Assembly: GCA_964371945.1 (NCBI GenBank)
Contig: CAYJPA010000030.1
Coordinates: 1-56,274 of the forward strand
Direction: 5' to 3'
Length of the DNA stretch: 56,274 nt
Source: CAYJPA01 sp964371945
Lineage (GTDB): Bacteria > Chloroflexota > Chloroflexia > Thermomicrobiales > UBA6265
Shown: in pieces, positions 9,019-18,487 of the stretch
How positions within the stretch are numbered: position 1 is the first letter of the stretch
How the letters are laid out: every line of letters starts with the position of its first letter
Notes under the pieces: model-generated
What the model was told of the DNA's origin: nothing
The model's database searches: none
What the model saw: only the letters and a program-made list of their open reading frames with translations
Made by a program: the position numbers and the translations under genes

Positions 9019-10503
9019 ATGCGCCATTCGTTCCAACAACAATCGAGCAATTGCGGACGGCGGAGAAATCTGCTCCTACCGTTACTTTGCGCCTTCGTGC
9101 TGACCGCACTCCCAATCTCGACTCACGCGGCGCCTCCGTCAAATGGTCTAGCGTCCGGTTGGGCCACCGCCGAGCTGGATCACTTCAGTGTTCACGTCCA
9201 GCGAGATGAGGGCGCAGCCGCTTGGACATTCGCCGCAACGTACGGCAACTACCTCGAGCAAGCGATTCGTGAGCTGACATTGATCTTTCCAGACGGTACG
9301 CCGTCAGAACGGATCTCGATCTACGCCTACACGGAGCAGTCCAGCTTCGAGAGCTCGATTCTGGCAATTGATCGCAATGAGATCCCGGCGATTACCGCAT
9401 TCGCGGACTCCGCTTCGCACGATATCTCGGTTTTTCTCCCCTCATTCGAAAAACTCTCGGACGTTGAGGTCGAGAATCAGCTCCGACACGCGCTCTCGCA
9501 CGTAGTCACCTCGATTGCCAGTGGCGGACTGATTCCATGGGGATTTGATGAAGGCATCGCGCAGTATGTGGAGCGTCCGGTTAACGAAAAGCTCGCACGG
9601 ACTGCCGCGATCGTTCAGTCGGCGTATCAGCACGGGGATATCGTCTCCTGGGTCGACATGAACCTGACCAGCGCGCTCGTCGAACCGTCGATCGCCGCTG
9701 CTCAATCGTACGCAACGATCGCGTTCCTGATCGACAGCTACGACCTCGCCCCCTTGCGCGACTTTTTGTCGGAGCTCAAAACGGCCGACAACTGGCGGAC
9801 CGCGATGCGATCCGCGTACGGTCGTGTTCCAAACTCCATGGAAAAGCAATGGAAAGAAAAGCTCAACCGGTGGACGACGAACGATTGGCGCAGAAACTTG
9901 GTTGCTGGATTCGACCTCGATCCGGCCAGGATTCTACTCGAGCAAGCGAATTATGCGGCGGCTAAGGCCGCGCTCGATCCCGCGCAGAGGCTTTTCCGGC
10001 AACTCGATACGCCGGATGAGCTTAGGGTGATCGAAACGATGATCGGTCAATGTGACATCGGGATTCAGGCAGATTCGCTGATCACCCAGACCCAGCAGGC
10101 GTTGTCGCTGCACACCTACGACCGAGCGGTGAATCTCCTCGCGCAAGCCAAGCTTCAATTCTCCCAGCTTCCCGCGGAGCACCAACCCACGGAACTGATC
10201 GCCACGTATGAGCAGCTCGCGAATGACGGGGTGATGGCGGGCACGCAACTCGACACTGCCACGCGGCTGGCGCACAGTTGGCGAGACTATCCGGACGCAC
10301 GAGAAGCGGCGGTCGCGGCCGGCACTACTTTCGCCCGCCTTGGTGATGAGGACGGCGTCGTCCAGGCACAGGCAGTGCTGGATGACTTGGACAAGCGCCA
10401 GCGCCGGATTGTGCTACTACTCGCGGCGCTCGCAATGGTGACGCTGGCCTGGTTGGGACTATGGCTTTGGTCGCATGGTCCAACGAATTTGAGTTGGAGG
10501 TAG
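9019..10503 (+). CDS. Secreted peptidase-MA-like (gluzincin-fold) protein with degenerate active site and C-terminal anchor
   Basis: About 494 aa. A signal peptide (basic NGRRR-type start, then a LLLPLLCAFVLTALP core) ends near AAPPS. A gluzincin-like domain follows, with HALSHVV where the family has HExxH and a downstream FDEGIAQYVE that keeps the third Glu. The catalytic Glu is replaced by Leu (codons at 9487-9501), so this is probably a pseudo-protease. The C-terminal half is helical and repeat-like (possible TPR), and a TM helix near the end (VLLLAALAMVTLAWLGLWLW) anchors it. The ATG at 9019 is preferred over GTG 9013 because GGGAG lies 7 bases upstream. First gene of the five-gene VWA operon. 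Confidence 0.82.
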   Translation: MRHSFQQQSSNCGRRRNLLLPLLCAFVLTALPISTHAAPPSNGLASGWATAELDHFSVHVQRDEGAAAWTFAATYGNYLEQAIRELTLIFPDGTPSERISIYAYTEQSSFESSILAIDRNEIPAITAFADSASHDISVFLPSFEKLSDVEVENQLRHALSHVVTSIASGGLIPWGFDEGIAQYVERPVNEKLARTAAIVQSAYQHGDIVSWVDMNLTSALVEPSIAAAQSYATIAFLIDSYDLAPLRDFLSELKTADNWRTAMRSAYGRVPNSMEKQWKEKLNRWTTNDWRRNLVAGFDLDPARILLEQANYAAAKAALDPAQRLFRQLDTPDELRVIETMIGQCDIGIQADSLITQTQQALSLHTYDRAVNLLAQAKLQFSQLPAEHQPTELIATYEQLANDGVMAGTQLDTATRLAHSWRDYPDAREAAVAAGTTFARLGDEDGVVQAQAVLDDLDKRQRRIVLLLAALAMVTLAWLGLWLWSHGPTNLSWR

Positions 10504-10505
10504 CG

Positions 10506-12545
10506 ATGGCTAGCCGCATCTCGCTGCCCCACATTCATCTCCCACGTCCTTCGATCTCAGTCGACTGGCACAAGGTGCGCACGATTCCGCAACGAACGGC
10601 AGACTGGCGACCGCCACGTGGACGCGCGCTCAAGTTGCTACTGTTTCAATTTGCAACATCGCCGTTGTGGCTTTCGACCGGTATTCCCGCGCCCACTCTG
10701 CCGCCCCGCGACACTCCCCTACCATCCGGCGGACTCGCCGGTGACCACGTTGGCCGGGCACTACACCAGCTAGCGCGCCGGATTTGGGTCCAGCGGATGT
10801 TTTCGATTCTCCTTCGGGTTGCCTGGCTGCCGTTGCTGGTGGGATGTGGCTGGCTCGCTGTCGAACTTCGAGACGGTCCTGATTTCAGCGCGATTGCGTT
10901 GCTTTGGATCGAAGGAATACTGATCGTTCCAGCGATTACTTTTGCCGCGCTTGTCAAACCGACCCGACGCGAAGTGGCGCGGATGCTCGACCGCTCTTTT
11001 GATCTTCAAGACCGCATGACAACCGCCGTCGAGAACATCGGAATGTCGGTGCCGAGCGCCGGTCAAAAAGCGCCGGTCACCTATCTGCAAATGGCCGACG
11101 CGGCGAATGTGATCACAGGACTCCGGGGAAATGCCGTCTTCCGTGTTCGACCGCCCGTGCGAGAGCTCGTGTTGGCAGTCGCCTGCGCCCTGATCTTGGC
11201 GGCGCTCTTTTTCATGCGTGGAGTTGGCGGCGGCATTCCAGCGCTCGCCGAGAATGCAGTGCCGCTCTATACGCCGGCCGCTGAACGATTGGCGACTGCT
11301 CAACAACCAGACCCGAGGCCAGACCAAGCTGCGGCGGACGCGCCAACCCGTGCGGAGGTCCAGGCGCAGGCAGCTCGATCGGCCCAGGCACAACAAGACT
11401 TGAAACATCTGGCAAATGCTCTCGCGGATCAAGCGGTCACACGGTCAGCCGCGGAAGCGATCCAGCAGGGTGACTATGAAACCGCGGCGAATCTCATCAG
11501 GGAGGCGGCCGAGAACGCGGACCTCATGTCCGAGGCTGCTCGAGCCGGTCTGGCTGACGACCTCGACAAAGCGGCCAACGACATGTCTCCCGGAAGCGCA
11601 TCCCTCGCATCCGCGGCTCGCGACGCCGCCGCTGGACTTCGGGAGGGCGGCCAGGCGGCAAAGGACGGCATGAACGAGCTCGGTGAAGCGGTCGATCAGA
11701 CGGCATCGGACATCGTTTCGCAACAGGAGCTTGCCGATAGCATGCGGCAGGCGGCTGCCGCTGAATCTCAAGGCTCAGCCAGCAGCGAATCCGCCGGCGG
11801 CGACACGCGCCCGGGTAGCAGCGACTCGGCAAGCACACCGCGGGACGAAGACTCCGGCGTTTCCGAATCCCAGTCGAGCTCGGGTCAGGGCGGATCGGCA
11901 TCAGAGTCCGGAGCCGCTCTACCCCAGGACGACGATTCGGGCGGGACGGAGGGTGGGGATCAGTCCGCGGGGACCGGAGACACCTCGGCCGAGGACACGG
12001 GTGGAACAGGGCAGAATGGCGCATCTCAACCAGGCGGCGCGAACGCGGACCAGCCCTTCGGTGATTCGCGGCCAGGCGATGGCAGTCAGCCCAGCGATAC
12101 AGCATCGGGACAGAGCCTTGGTCAATCCAATGAGGAGGGGGCGGAAGGGGCGGCCGGAAACCCTGGTTCGGGCGCCGGGAACACCAACGACAATCAAGAA
12201 AGCGGATCAATGTCCACCAGCGATGCAACCAGCGGCGACACTGGAAGCGGCGAGGAGGCCAGCGATCCCAATTTGACAGACGCTCAGCCGGGCGATGGAA
12301 AGGGAGAAGGCGCCGAAACCGATCCGCGTTCGGCTATCACCCTCTCGCGGTCACCGGATGCGAGCGGAGTGCAGACCAGTTCCAACGGCGGGGCGGCCAC
12401 CAGTGGGTCCGGGGGCGGCGTAGCGGTGAGCGGCGGCGTGGCTGTGCAAGGCGCCATCGGTGTGGCGGGTCCAGATAGCAATCGTGTGCCGGCAGAGTAT
12501 CGCGAAATCGTCGAGGACTACTTCTCAGATCTGGATGACTCATGA
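10506..12545 (+). CDS. Large membrane protein with long low-complexity acidic/Ser-Gly tail
   Basis: A 679-residue protein. About 90 N-terminal residues precede two hydrophobic segments (about 97-120 and 128-150), and another follows near 217-236. A helical Ala/Gln-rich region then leads into ~250 residues of Gly, Ser, Asp, Glu and Gln low complexity. The extreme C-terminus (VPAEYREIVEDYFSDL) is ordered, of a type seen at the end of several membrane proteins next to DUF58/VWA genes. GGAGG lies 5 bases before ATG 10506, directly behind the stop of the preceding gene; its own stop overlaps the DUF58 start (ATGA). Probably a structural partner of the VWA proteins. Confidence 0.78.
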   Translation: MASRISLPHIHLPRPSISVDWHKVRTIPQRTADWRPPRGRALKLLLFQFATSPLWLSTGIPAPTLPPRDTPLPSGGLAGDHVGRALHQLARRIWVQRMFSILLRVAWLPLLVGCGWLAVELRDGPDFSAIALLWIEGILIVPAITFAALVKPTRREVARMLDRSFDLQDRMTTAVENIGMSVPSAGQKAPVTYLQMADAANVITGLRGNAVFRVRPPVRELVLAVACALILAALFFMRGVGGGIPALAENAVPLYTPAAERLATAQQPDPRPDQAAADAPTRAEVQAQAARSAQAQQDLKHLANALADQAVTRSAAEAIQQGDYETAANLIREAAENADLMSEAARAGLADDLDKAANDMSPGSASLASAARDAAAGLREGGQAAKDGMNELGEAVDQTASDIVSQQELADSMRQAAAAESQGSASSESAGGDTRPGSSDSASTPRDEDSGVSESQSSSGQGGSASESGAALPQDDDSGGTEGGDQSAGTGDTSAEDTGGTGQNGASQPGGANADQPFGDSRPGDGSQPSDTASGQSLGQSNEEGAEGAAGNPGSGAGNTNDNQESGSMSTSDATSGDTGSGEEASDPNLTDAQPGDGKGEGAETDPRSAITLSRSPDASGVQTSSNGGAATSGSGGGVAVSGGVAVQGAIGVAGPDSNRVPAEYREIVEDYFSDLDDS

Positions 12546-13543
12546 TGCGATTTGTGCTTCCCACGTTCAAACCGGCCGCGGCTCGTCAAGGACATGTTGC
12601 CTCGGGTCATTTGGATCCGGAGGGACCGCTATTCGATGAGGCAATGATCGCGGGCTTCCGCAGGCTGATCATGCTTTCGCGGCAGACGATCGCCGAGGGA
12701 CTGGCCGGTGAGCATCGATCCCGCCGCCGTGGATCATCGCCCGAATTCGCCGATTTCAAGATGTATAGCCAGGGAGACGATTTTCGCAGAATCGACTGGA
12801 ATCTCTACGCGAGGCTCGACGAGGTCATCGTCCGTCTCAGCGAAGTGACCACCGAACTGACGGTTCATGTCCTGCTCGATTGCAGTGATTCGATGAACTG
12901 GCGAAGTGACGATCTCCTTTTCACCAAGTTCCGCTACGCGCGGCAACTTGCCGGTGCGCTATGTTATGTCTCCTTGTGGCACTTTGACCGCGTTGTGATC
13001 TCTCCGTTTGGATCAACTTTGGGGCAACCGTTCGGGCCTTCCCAGGGCCGCGCCTATACCGTGCCGATGCTTCGCTATTTGACCGATCTCCAACTGATGG
13101 GAAGCACGGATCTCCCTTCGGCAATCGAACATTATGTACAGGCGCGCCGGCGGCCTGGAATCCTGCTTTTGATCTCCGACCTACTTTCAGGCGAACCTCC
13201 CGAGCTGGAGGCGCGATTGCGCGACCTAAGGGCGCGCGGCTGGCAGACGGTTGTGGCGCATATCGTTGATGCAGCTGAGCTCACGCCGCAAGCTATCGCT
13301 TCGCGAAGCCCCAGCGAGTCAGATCAGCCCACGGAGCTCATCGATCTCGAATCCGGGGAGAAGCTTCGCATCACTCCGAGCGACGACGTGATTCAGCGAT
13401 ACGAAGAGGCAATCGGAGAGTGGCTCAGGGCGATTGGATCGACATGTGCCTCGGAGCACGCCGACTATTTGCGGCTCACCACGGCCTGGCCGCTCCAATC
13501 AATAGTGCTCCGGCTCCTATATCAACGAGGGCTTGTCGCATGA
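12542..13543 (+). CDS. DUF58 domain protein
   Basis: A 333-residue protein with the DUF58 signature: YSQGDDFRRIDWNLYARLDE near residues 75-94. A VWA-like fold follows with DCSDSMNW at 113-120, a DxSxS MIDAS metal site. DUF58 proteins normally act with a MoxR AAA+ ATPase and Bat-like VWA membrane proteins in envelope maturation or stress functions. No TM segment is seen, so it is cytoplasmic. Start and stop overlap its neighbours by 4 bases on both sides, pointing to a coupled operon. No MoxR gene lies next to it. Confidence 0.95.
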   Translation: MMRFVLPTFKPAAARQGHVASGHLDPEGPLFDEAMIAGFRRLIMLSRQTIAEGLAGEHRSRRRGSSPEFADFKMYSQGDDFRRIDWNLYARLDEVIVRLSEVTTELTVHVLLDCSDSMNWRSDDLLFTKFRYARQLAGALCYVSLWHFDRVVISPFGSTLGQPFGPSQGRAYTVPMLRYLTDLQLMGSTDLPSAIEHYVQARRRPGILLLISDLLSGEPPELEARLRDLRARGWQTVVAHIVDAAELTPQAIASRSPSESDQPTELIDLESGEKLRITPSDDVIQRYEEAIGEWLRAIGSTCASEHADYLRLTTAWPLQSIVLRLLYQRGLVA

Positions 13544-15525
13544 GCGGGTTGAGTCTCCTCGCGCCGATCGGCCTCATTGCGCTGATCGGTTTGCCACTGA
13601 TCGTGCTCTTCCATATGCGCAACCCAACGCCGGTCTCACGGGAGGTTCCGACGCTTCGATTCTGGCGGCTCGCGATGCGTGAAGAGAGCCAGAGCGAACG
13701 GTTCCGCCGTCCGCCCGCCAGCCTGCTCTTCCTCTTGCACCTCTTGCTTGTGGCGCTTATCGCCTTCGCATTGGCACGGCCCGCGACATCTCGGGCGCTC
13801 GGCGGGTTCGGGGCTAGGTTTGAACCGCGTCACGTCATCATCCTGCTCGACGGTTCAACCAGCATGTCAGCCATCGGTCCCCCGGGAGCCACGACCAGAT
13901 TCGAGACCGCGCGAACAGTGGCTTCGAAACGATTCTCCGATCTTCAGGAGGGCGATGTCGCGACGCTGGTCCTCATGGGCACACACACGAGCACCTATGA
14001 AGCAACCGATTCCGCCGGACTAAAAGCACTGACCGATCAACTGCGAGACATGAAATTACCAGGCGGACGGGCTGACCTCAACGCCGCGCTCAAGCTGTCA
14101 AGCGATCTTCTGTTGCCGTCAATGAGCGACGAGGTCGTTGTGATCTCGGACGGAGCGCTTTCGGCCGATCCGTCACTGGTTTCGAAGGTCAACGCGCCCA
14201 TCGAGTTTATCGATGTCGGCGGAGGGGTGACGGACAATGTCGCGATTACCGACGTCGCGACCAGATCGTCGGTCTCCCGCCCGGGGCAGCAGCAACTCTA
14301 CGTCCGAATCGTCAATTTTGGGGTCTCAGCGGTAACGACGCCGCTGGTGATCACCGCTGATGGGATCGAAGTCTCACGGAGCGACGTCACGATCGAAGCC
14401 GGCGGCAAATCAGAAGAAATCGTTCAGGACTTACCGGTCGGCGCCACGTCGGTTTCGATTGCGCTCGACGCGTCTGACGTGCTTCCGGCGGACAATTCAG
14501 CCGCGTCGCTCCTCGTTCAGGGCGCGGAATTCGGGCTTCGGGTGCTGTTGGTATCCGACACTCCGACATCGCTCCTTCGCGCTCTATCAGTTTTGCCCGG
14601 ATCACGGGTCACACTCATGTCTCCGATCGACGCGGCAACCCAGCCGCCCGGCAACGAGTATGACCTGATCGTTTACGAGCACACGACCCCTGCCACCCAG
14701 GTGCCCGATGCGCCTTTGTTGCTGGTCAATCCACCCGCGGACGGCTTATTGCCGACAAACGGGGTGATGTCCAATCCGACAATCCAGCGCGTGCGTGCCC
14801 AGGATCCGATCTTGAATGGCGTCGAGCTTTCCGGGGTCACCATCGGTCAGACGCCGGTGTTCAAGCTGGATGCTACGGCAGTCGAGATCGTTGGAGCCGA
14901 GGCAGGACCTCTCCTCTATCGGACGGTTTCGTCGACGACCGGTCAGCCGATCGTTGTGCTGGCCTTCGATGTTGCGCAGTCGAACCTGACACAACGCGTG
15001 GCGTTTCCGATTCTGATCGCCAACATCGCAGCCGAGCTCTCGCCAAGTCCACTTCCGCCGGCGGCCGTGCTCGGCGAGCCACTGGTCTATCGCCCGGGCG
15101 CGGCAGCCAGTTCGGTGGTGATCACTCTTCCAAATGGCGAGGCCACAGAAGTGGAATTCGGAACGGTCAGCGCCGGAGGCGGTTCAGATTCGCTTCGTGA
15201 ATTCGCGTTCGGCGACACAGGTCAACCGGGCGTTTATGGCGTCGCGGAGTTCGACGGCAATGGCGTGGCGCTCGGACGGGGCAGCTTCGTTGTCAATGCC
15301 GGTCATGCAGAGGAATCGGATCTGACGCCGAACCGAGATCTCCGGCTCGTTTTGGCCGAAGCGCATTCATCGGGCGACACTGGAGCGGCAAGCGGACTCT
15401 CGGATTTTTGGCCCGCAATCGTTGCGGCCGCGTTCGCGATTCTGCTCCTCGAGTGGGGCCTGACATTGAGTCGCCGTCCTCAACGACGACGACGGTTCGC
15501 TCATTCCGAATCGGTTGACCGGTAA
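13540..15525 (+). CDS. BatA-type membrane protein with VWA domain
   Basis: A 661-residue protein. The N-terminus has the BatA/aerotolerance-regulator pattern: a first TM (about 7-24), HMRNPTPVSREVPTLRFW, and a second TM (about 60-80). A VWA domain follows with DGSTSMS at 104-110 (MIDAS) and VVISDGAL further on. The middle is beta-rich and extracytoplasmic, and one TM lies near the C-terminus (FWPAIVAAAFAILLLEWGL). ATG 13540 overlaps the DUF58 stop and has GAGGG upstream. Bat proteins mediate metal-dependent protein contacts in the envelope; the client here is unknown. Confidence 0.9.
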   Translation: MSGLSLLAPIGLIALIGLPLIVLFHMRNPTPVSREVPTLRFWRLAMREESQSERFRRPPASLLFLLHLLLVALIAFALARPATSRALGGFGARFEPRHVIILLDGSTSMSAIGPPGATTRFETARTVASKRFSDLQEGDVATLVLMGTHTSTYEATDSAGLKALTDQLRDMKLPGGRADLNAALKLSSDLLLPSMSDEVVVISDGALSADPSLVSKVNAPIEFIDVGGGVTDNVAITDVATRSSVSRPGQQQLYVRIVNFGVSAVTTPLVITADGIEVSRSDVTIEAGGKSEEIVQDLPVGATSVSIALDASDVLPADNSAASLLVQGAEFGLRVLLVSDTPTSLLRALSVLPGSRVTLMSPIDAATQPPGNEYDLIVYEHTTPATQVPDAPLLLVNPPADGLLPTNGVMSNPTIQRVRAQDPILNGVELSGVTIGQTPVFKLDATAVEIVGAEAGPLLYRTVSSTTGQPIVVLAFDVAQSNLTQRVAFPILIANIAAELSPSPLPPAAVLGEPLVYRPGAAASSVVITLPNGEATEVEFGTVSAGGGSDSLREFAFGDTGQPGVYGVAEFDGNGVALGRGSFVVNAGHAEESDLTPNRDLRLVLAEAHSSGDTGAASGLSDFWPAIVAAAFAILLLEWGLTLSRRPQRRRRFAHSESVDR

Positions 15526-15534
15526 GTAGACGGG

Positions 15535-18162
15535 ATGATGATGGCAGGTATCTCTTTCGCCCGAGCCGATCTGCTTTGGCTGCTTCTTGCGCTGCCGCCG
15601 ATCGCGCTCGTGGGATGGTGGTACGGCCTGAAGTCGCGTCGCATCAAACGATCGGTCCTCTGGCTCCGAATTGTCACTGTCGCGCTCATTGCCGTCACGC
15701 TCGCCCAACCCCTCACCTCCTCCGGCGGCGACGCCCGAAACACCATCTTCGTCGTCGACCGCTCGCGCAGCGTCGCGGAGGGCTCGGCGGGCTCGGTTCA
15801 GAACTGGATCAACTCGGCACTCGGTTCTTCCGGAGATTCCGACCTTGCCGCCGTGATCACCTTCGGCTCTTCACCCGAACTAGCTGCCCCGATCGAACGC
15901 GCGGATCAGATTGGCGAAGAGTGGTCTGAAACCGGGGAGATCGACACGGAGTACACCGACATCGAAACGGCGCTGGCGCTTGCCCGGGCTTTACCAGTCG
16001 GCGGATCGCGCCGAATTGTGTTGGTCTCCGATGGGTCTGAGAATCTCGGCACCGCGCTCAACCAGGCAGGTCAGGCCGCATCAGATGGCACACCGATCGA
16101 CGTCCTGATCATGCCGGGGGCCGGTGGCGATGATCTACGAGTCGAAGGCGCAAGCGCGCCGAATGCGGTGTGGATCGGCGAGACGGTCAATGTGCTCGCC
16201 ACGATCGCCACCGGTCGCGGCGGCGACGGCATTGTCGAGTTACTGGTCGATGGCATTTCAGTTGCCCATGAGAACGCCTCATTCCTGCCGGGGCTCAATA
16301 CCTACACCTTCGAAATTCCAGAACTTGACCCCGGATTTCACGCGCTCTCGATCCGGGTCGACGCGATCACCGCGTTCGATCGTTATGTCGAGAACAACGT
16401 GTTGCCGCTTTCGATCGTCGTTCGCGACGGCCCCAAGCTGCTTTTGGTCTCCCCGGCTGGCTCGGACCCGGGGCGGTTGCGAGGAGCGCTCGAACGCAAG
16501 GGGGCAATCGTCACCCTCTCGGAGCCGGCAGCGGTCTCTTCCCGCCTCTCAGATCTCAGTGTGTTCGATGCATTTGTCCTCAACAACGTCTCCGCCAGAT
16601 CGCTGTCGTTTGATCAATTGACCGGCCTAAAAGAAGCCACGCGCGCGCTCGGCAAGGGTCTGGTCGTCGTTGGGGGCAATGGCAGCTATGGTCCAGGCAA
16701 TTACGCCGGAACTGTGCTCGAGGAAACGTTACCCGTTACGGTCAAGGTCACCGACGGTCGTGAACGGCAAAAGGTTGCCCTCCTGTTGATCATCGATAAG
16801 TCCGGCTCGATGAGTTACGACGCATTCGGCGTCAACAAAATCGAGATGGCGAAGGAGGCCGCGAAGCTCGCGGTCGGTGCGCTTGCCAATGGCGATCAGG
16901 TCGGCATTCTTACGTTCAATGACACTCAGCAATGGGTCGTTGAAATGACTGTTCTCGACGGACAAGCAACGCGCGATCAGATCAATGCCTCGATCGACAC
17001 GATCAAGGCGGACGGCGGAACTGAGATCTTTCCCGCGCTGCAAACCGGCTTCTCCATCATTCGCAACACTGAAGTCGACGTTCGCCACGTCGTCCTGCTT
17101 TCGGACGGAAAATCGAGAACCGGAACCAAGGAGAGCTATGTGCAGGAGATCGAAGACGCCGTCGGAGACCGCACGACCCTCTCGACCATCGCGATTGGCG
17201 AGGATGCCGACATTGATCTCCTGACCGAGCTGGCCTCGGAAGGTCATGGTCGATTCCACTACACAGATAGGTCGGAAGACATCCCGCGGTTAACGCTCCA
17301 GGAGGCACAAGCCGCGGGAAGCCAGTCCGTGATCCGAGGCAGTTTCCAACCGATACAAACGCAACCAAGTCCGATCATGGCGGGATTCACACCAGAAAAA
17401 CTACCCACTCTCGAGGGTTACGACTACGCTGAGGCCAAGGCCGGCGCTCAGGTGGTGCTCACAAGTACACGCAACGATCCGATACTGGCGAAATGGCAAT
17501 TTGGACTGGGACGAGTGGTTGCCTGGACTGGTGACGACGGCGCCGACTTCGCGCTGCAGTGGAATGAGTGGAACGGATACGACGACTTCTGGGCGAACAT
17601 GATCCGCTGGGCACTTCCGGACCCTGAGAACCGTCCGATCAACGTTTCCGTGGAGCGCGACGGATCCGAAGCGATCGTGAACGTCACATCGACGGGTCGC
17701 GACGGTGATTATGTCGACTTGGCGGCGACCACGGCGACAATCACGGGCCCCGACGGTGCAATAACCTCTGACATCCCGCTGTATCAGTCAGGGCCCGGAG
17801 AGTATCAGTTCCGAATCGCCGCGCCCGAAGCGGGAGCGTACGAGATCTCACTCCAACAACAGCGTGGCGCTGAGCCGATAGATGAATCGTCCAGTTTCAG
17901 TATGCCCCCCTCCCCCGAACTACAACCGAACAACGACGGTACTGCATTGCTTTCCGCGATTGCGGCAAGAACCGGCGGCCGGGTGCTATCGCTTGACGAT
18001 CCCGGCTCCGCGTTCACGTCGGAAGGGCTGACCGGCACCGCGCTTCGAACGTACCGCCCTATCTGGTATCTGCCGCTGATCTTGGCGTTTGTGCTCTTCC
18101 TCTCGGAGTTGTCGATCCGGTTCGACTTCGCCAAACGCATGCGGTCGGCCATGGCAATCTAG
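15535..18162 (+). CDS. Large membrane protein with two VWA domains and a GATase-like region
   Basis: An 875-residue protein ending the VWA operon, 9 bases after the BatA-like gene. Two TM segments (about 11-29 and 42-60) precede a first VWA domain with VVDRSRS (D75, S77, S79). A beta-sandwich and a class I glutamine-amidotransferase-like region (about 299-405, VVVGGNGSYGPGNY) follow. A second VWA domain has DKSGSMS at 421-427 and VVLLSDGKS. Further beta domains lead to a C-terminal TM (about 842-858). This architecture matches large VWA proteins of planctomycetes and Chloroflexota. The GATase region has no visible catalytic Cys triad and probably serves as a fold only. Confidence 0.9.
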   Translation: MMMAGISFARADLLWLLLALPPIALVGWWYGLKSRRIKRSVLWLRIVTVALIAVTLAQPLTSSGGDARNTIFVVDRSRSVAEGSAGSVQNWINSALGSSGDSDLAAVITFGSSPELAAPIERADQIGEEWSETGEIDTEYTDIETALALARALPVGGSRRIVLVSDGSENLGTALNQAGQAASDGTPIDVLIMPGAGGDDLRVEGASAPNAVWIGETVNVLATIATGRGGDGIVELLVDGISVAHENASFLPGLNTYTFEIPELDPGFHALSIRVDAITAFDRYVENNVLPLSIVVRDGPKLLLVSPAGSDPGRLRGALERKGAIVTLSEPAAVSSRLSDLSVFDAFVLNNVSARSLSFDQLTGLKEATRALGKGLVVVGGNGSYGPGNYAGTVLEETLPVTVKVTDGRERQKVALLLIIDKSGSMSYDAFGVNKIEMAKEAAKLAVGALANGDQVGILTFNDTQQWVVEMTVLDGQATRDQINASIDTIKADGGTEIFPALQTGFSIIRNTEVDVRHVVLLSDGKSRTGTKESYVQEIEDAVGDRTTLSTIAIGEDADIDLLTELASEGHGRFHYTDRSEDIPRLTLQEAQAAGSQSVIRGSFQPIQTQPSPIMAGFTPEKLPTLEGYDYAEAKAGAQVVLTSTRNDPILAKWQFGLGRVVAWTGDDGADFALQWNEWNGYDDFWANMIRWALPDPENRPINVSVERDGSEAIVNVTSTGRDGDYVDLAATTATITGPDGAITSDIPLYQSGPGEYQFRIAAPEAGAYEISLQQQRGAEPIDESSSFSMPPSPELQPNNDGTALLSAIAARTGGRVLSLDDPGSAFTSEGLTGTALRTYRPIWYLPLILAFVLFLSELSIRFDFAKRMRSAMAI

Positions 18163-18487
18163 AGCCCCATTATCAAGATTTAATGGCGGAATCGGTTTGA
18201 AACGTGTCGGGGTTGACCGCCAACTTTCCACGCCTGGACTTGCAAGTTCCGTTATGCACTGGCGTTGACGGCACGATTCTATGCCTCTGCCCACAGAATG
18301 AACCCCCGCGGCGAAAAATGGGAATATCTCGAGCCGCCTTGCTCCGGACACGGCGTCCAATTTGCTCAATTCCGGTGCGAGACATTCAGTCGGTTTTTGT
18401 TCTCCCCTCGTCCACTCTTCGCCCAAGGTCGCGCAATAGCTACACTGCGTTCTGCATGTCCATCGATGCGACCGGACGGAGCTCGCT
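18163..18487. other. Intergenic region (325 bases) between VWA operon and CorA
   Basis: Presumably contains the end of the VWA transcript and the corA promoter. I find no clear hairpin with a T-run and no RNA gene. Small open frames crossing it are not supported by ribosome sites. Confidence 0.55.

Noticed and set aside
8820..9209. Open frame upstream of the VWA operon
   Set aside because: It runs into the real signal-peptide gene in another frame and has an unlikely composition.
10611..10626. CCACGTGG core resembling a second parS
   Set aside because: Flanking bases do not match the consensus or form a palindrome, and it is inside coding sequence.
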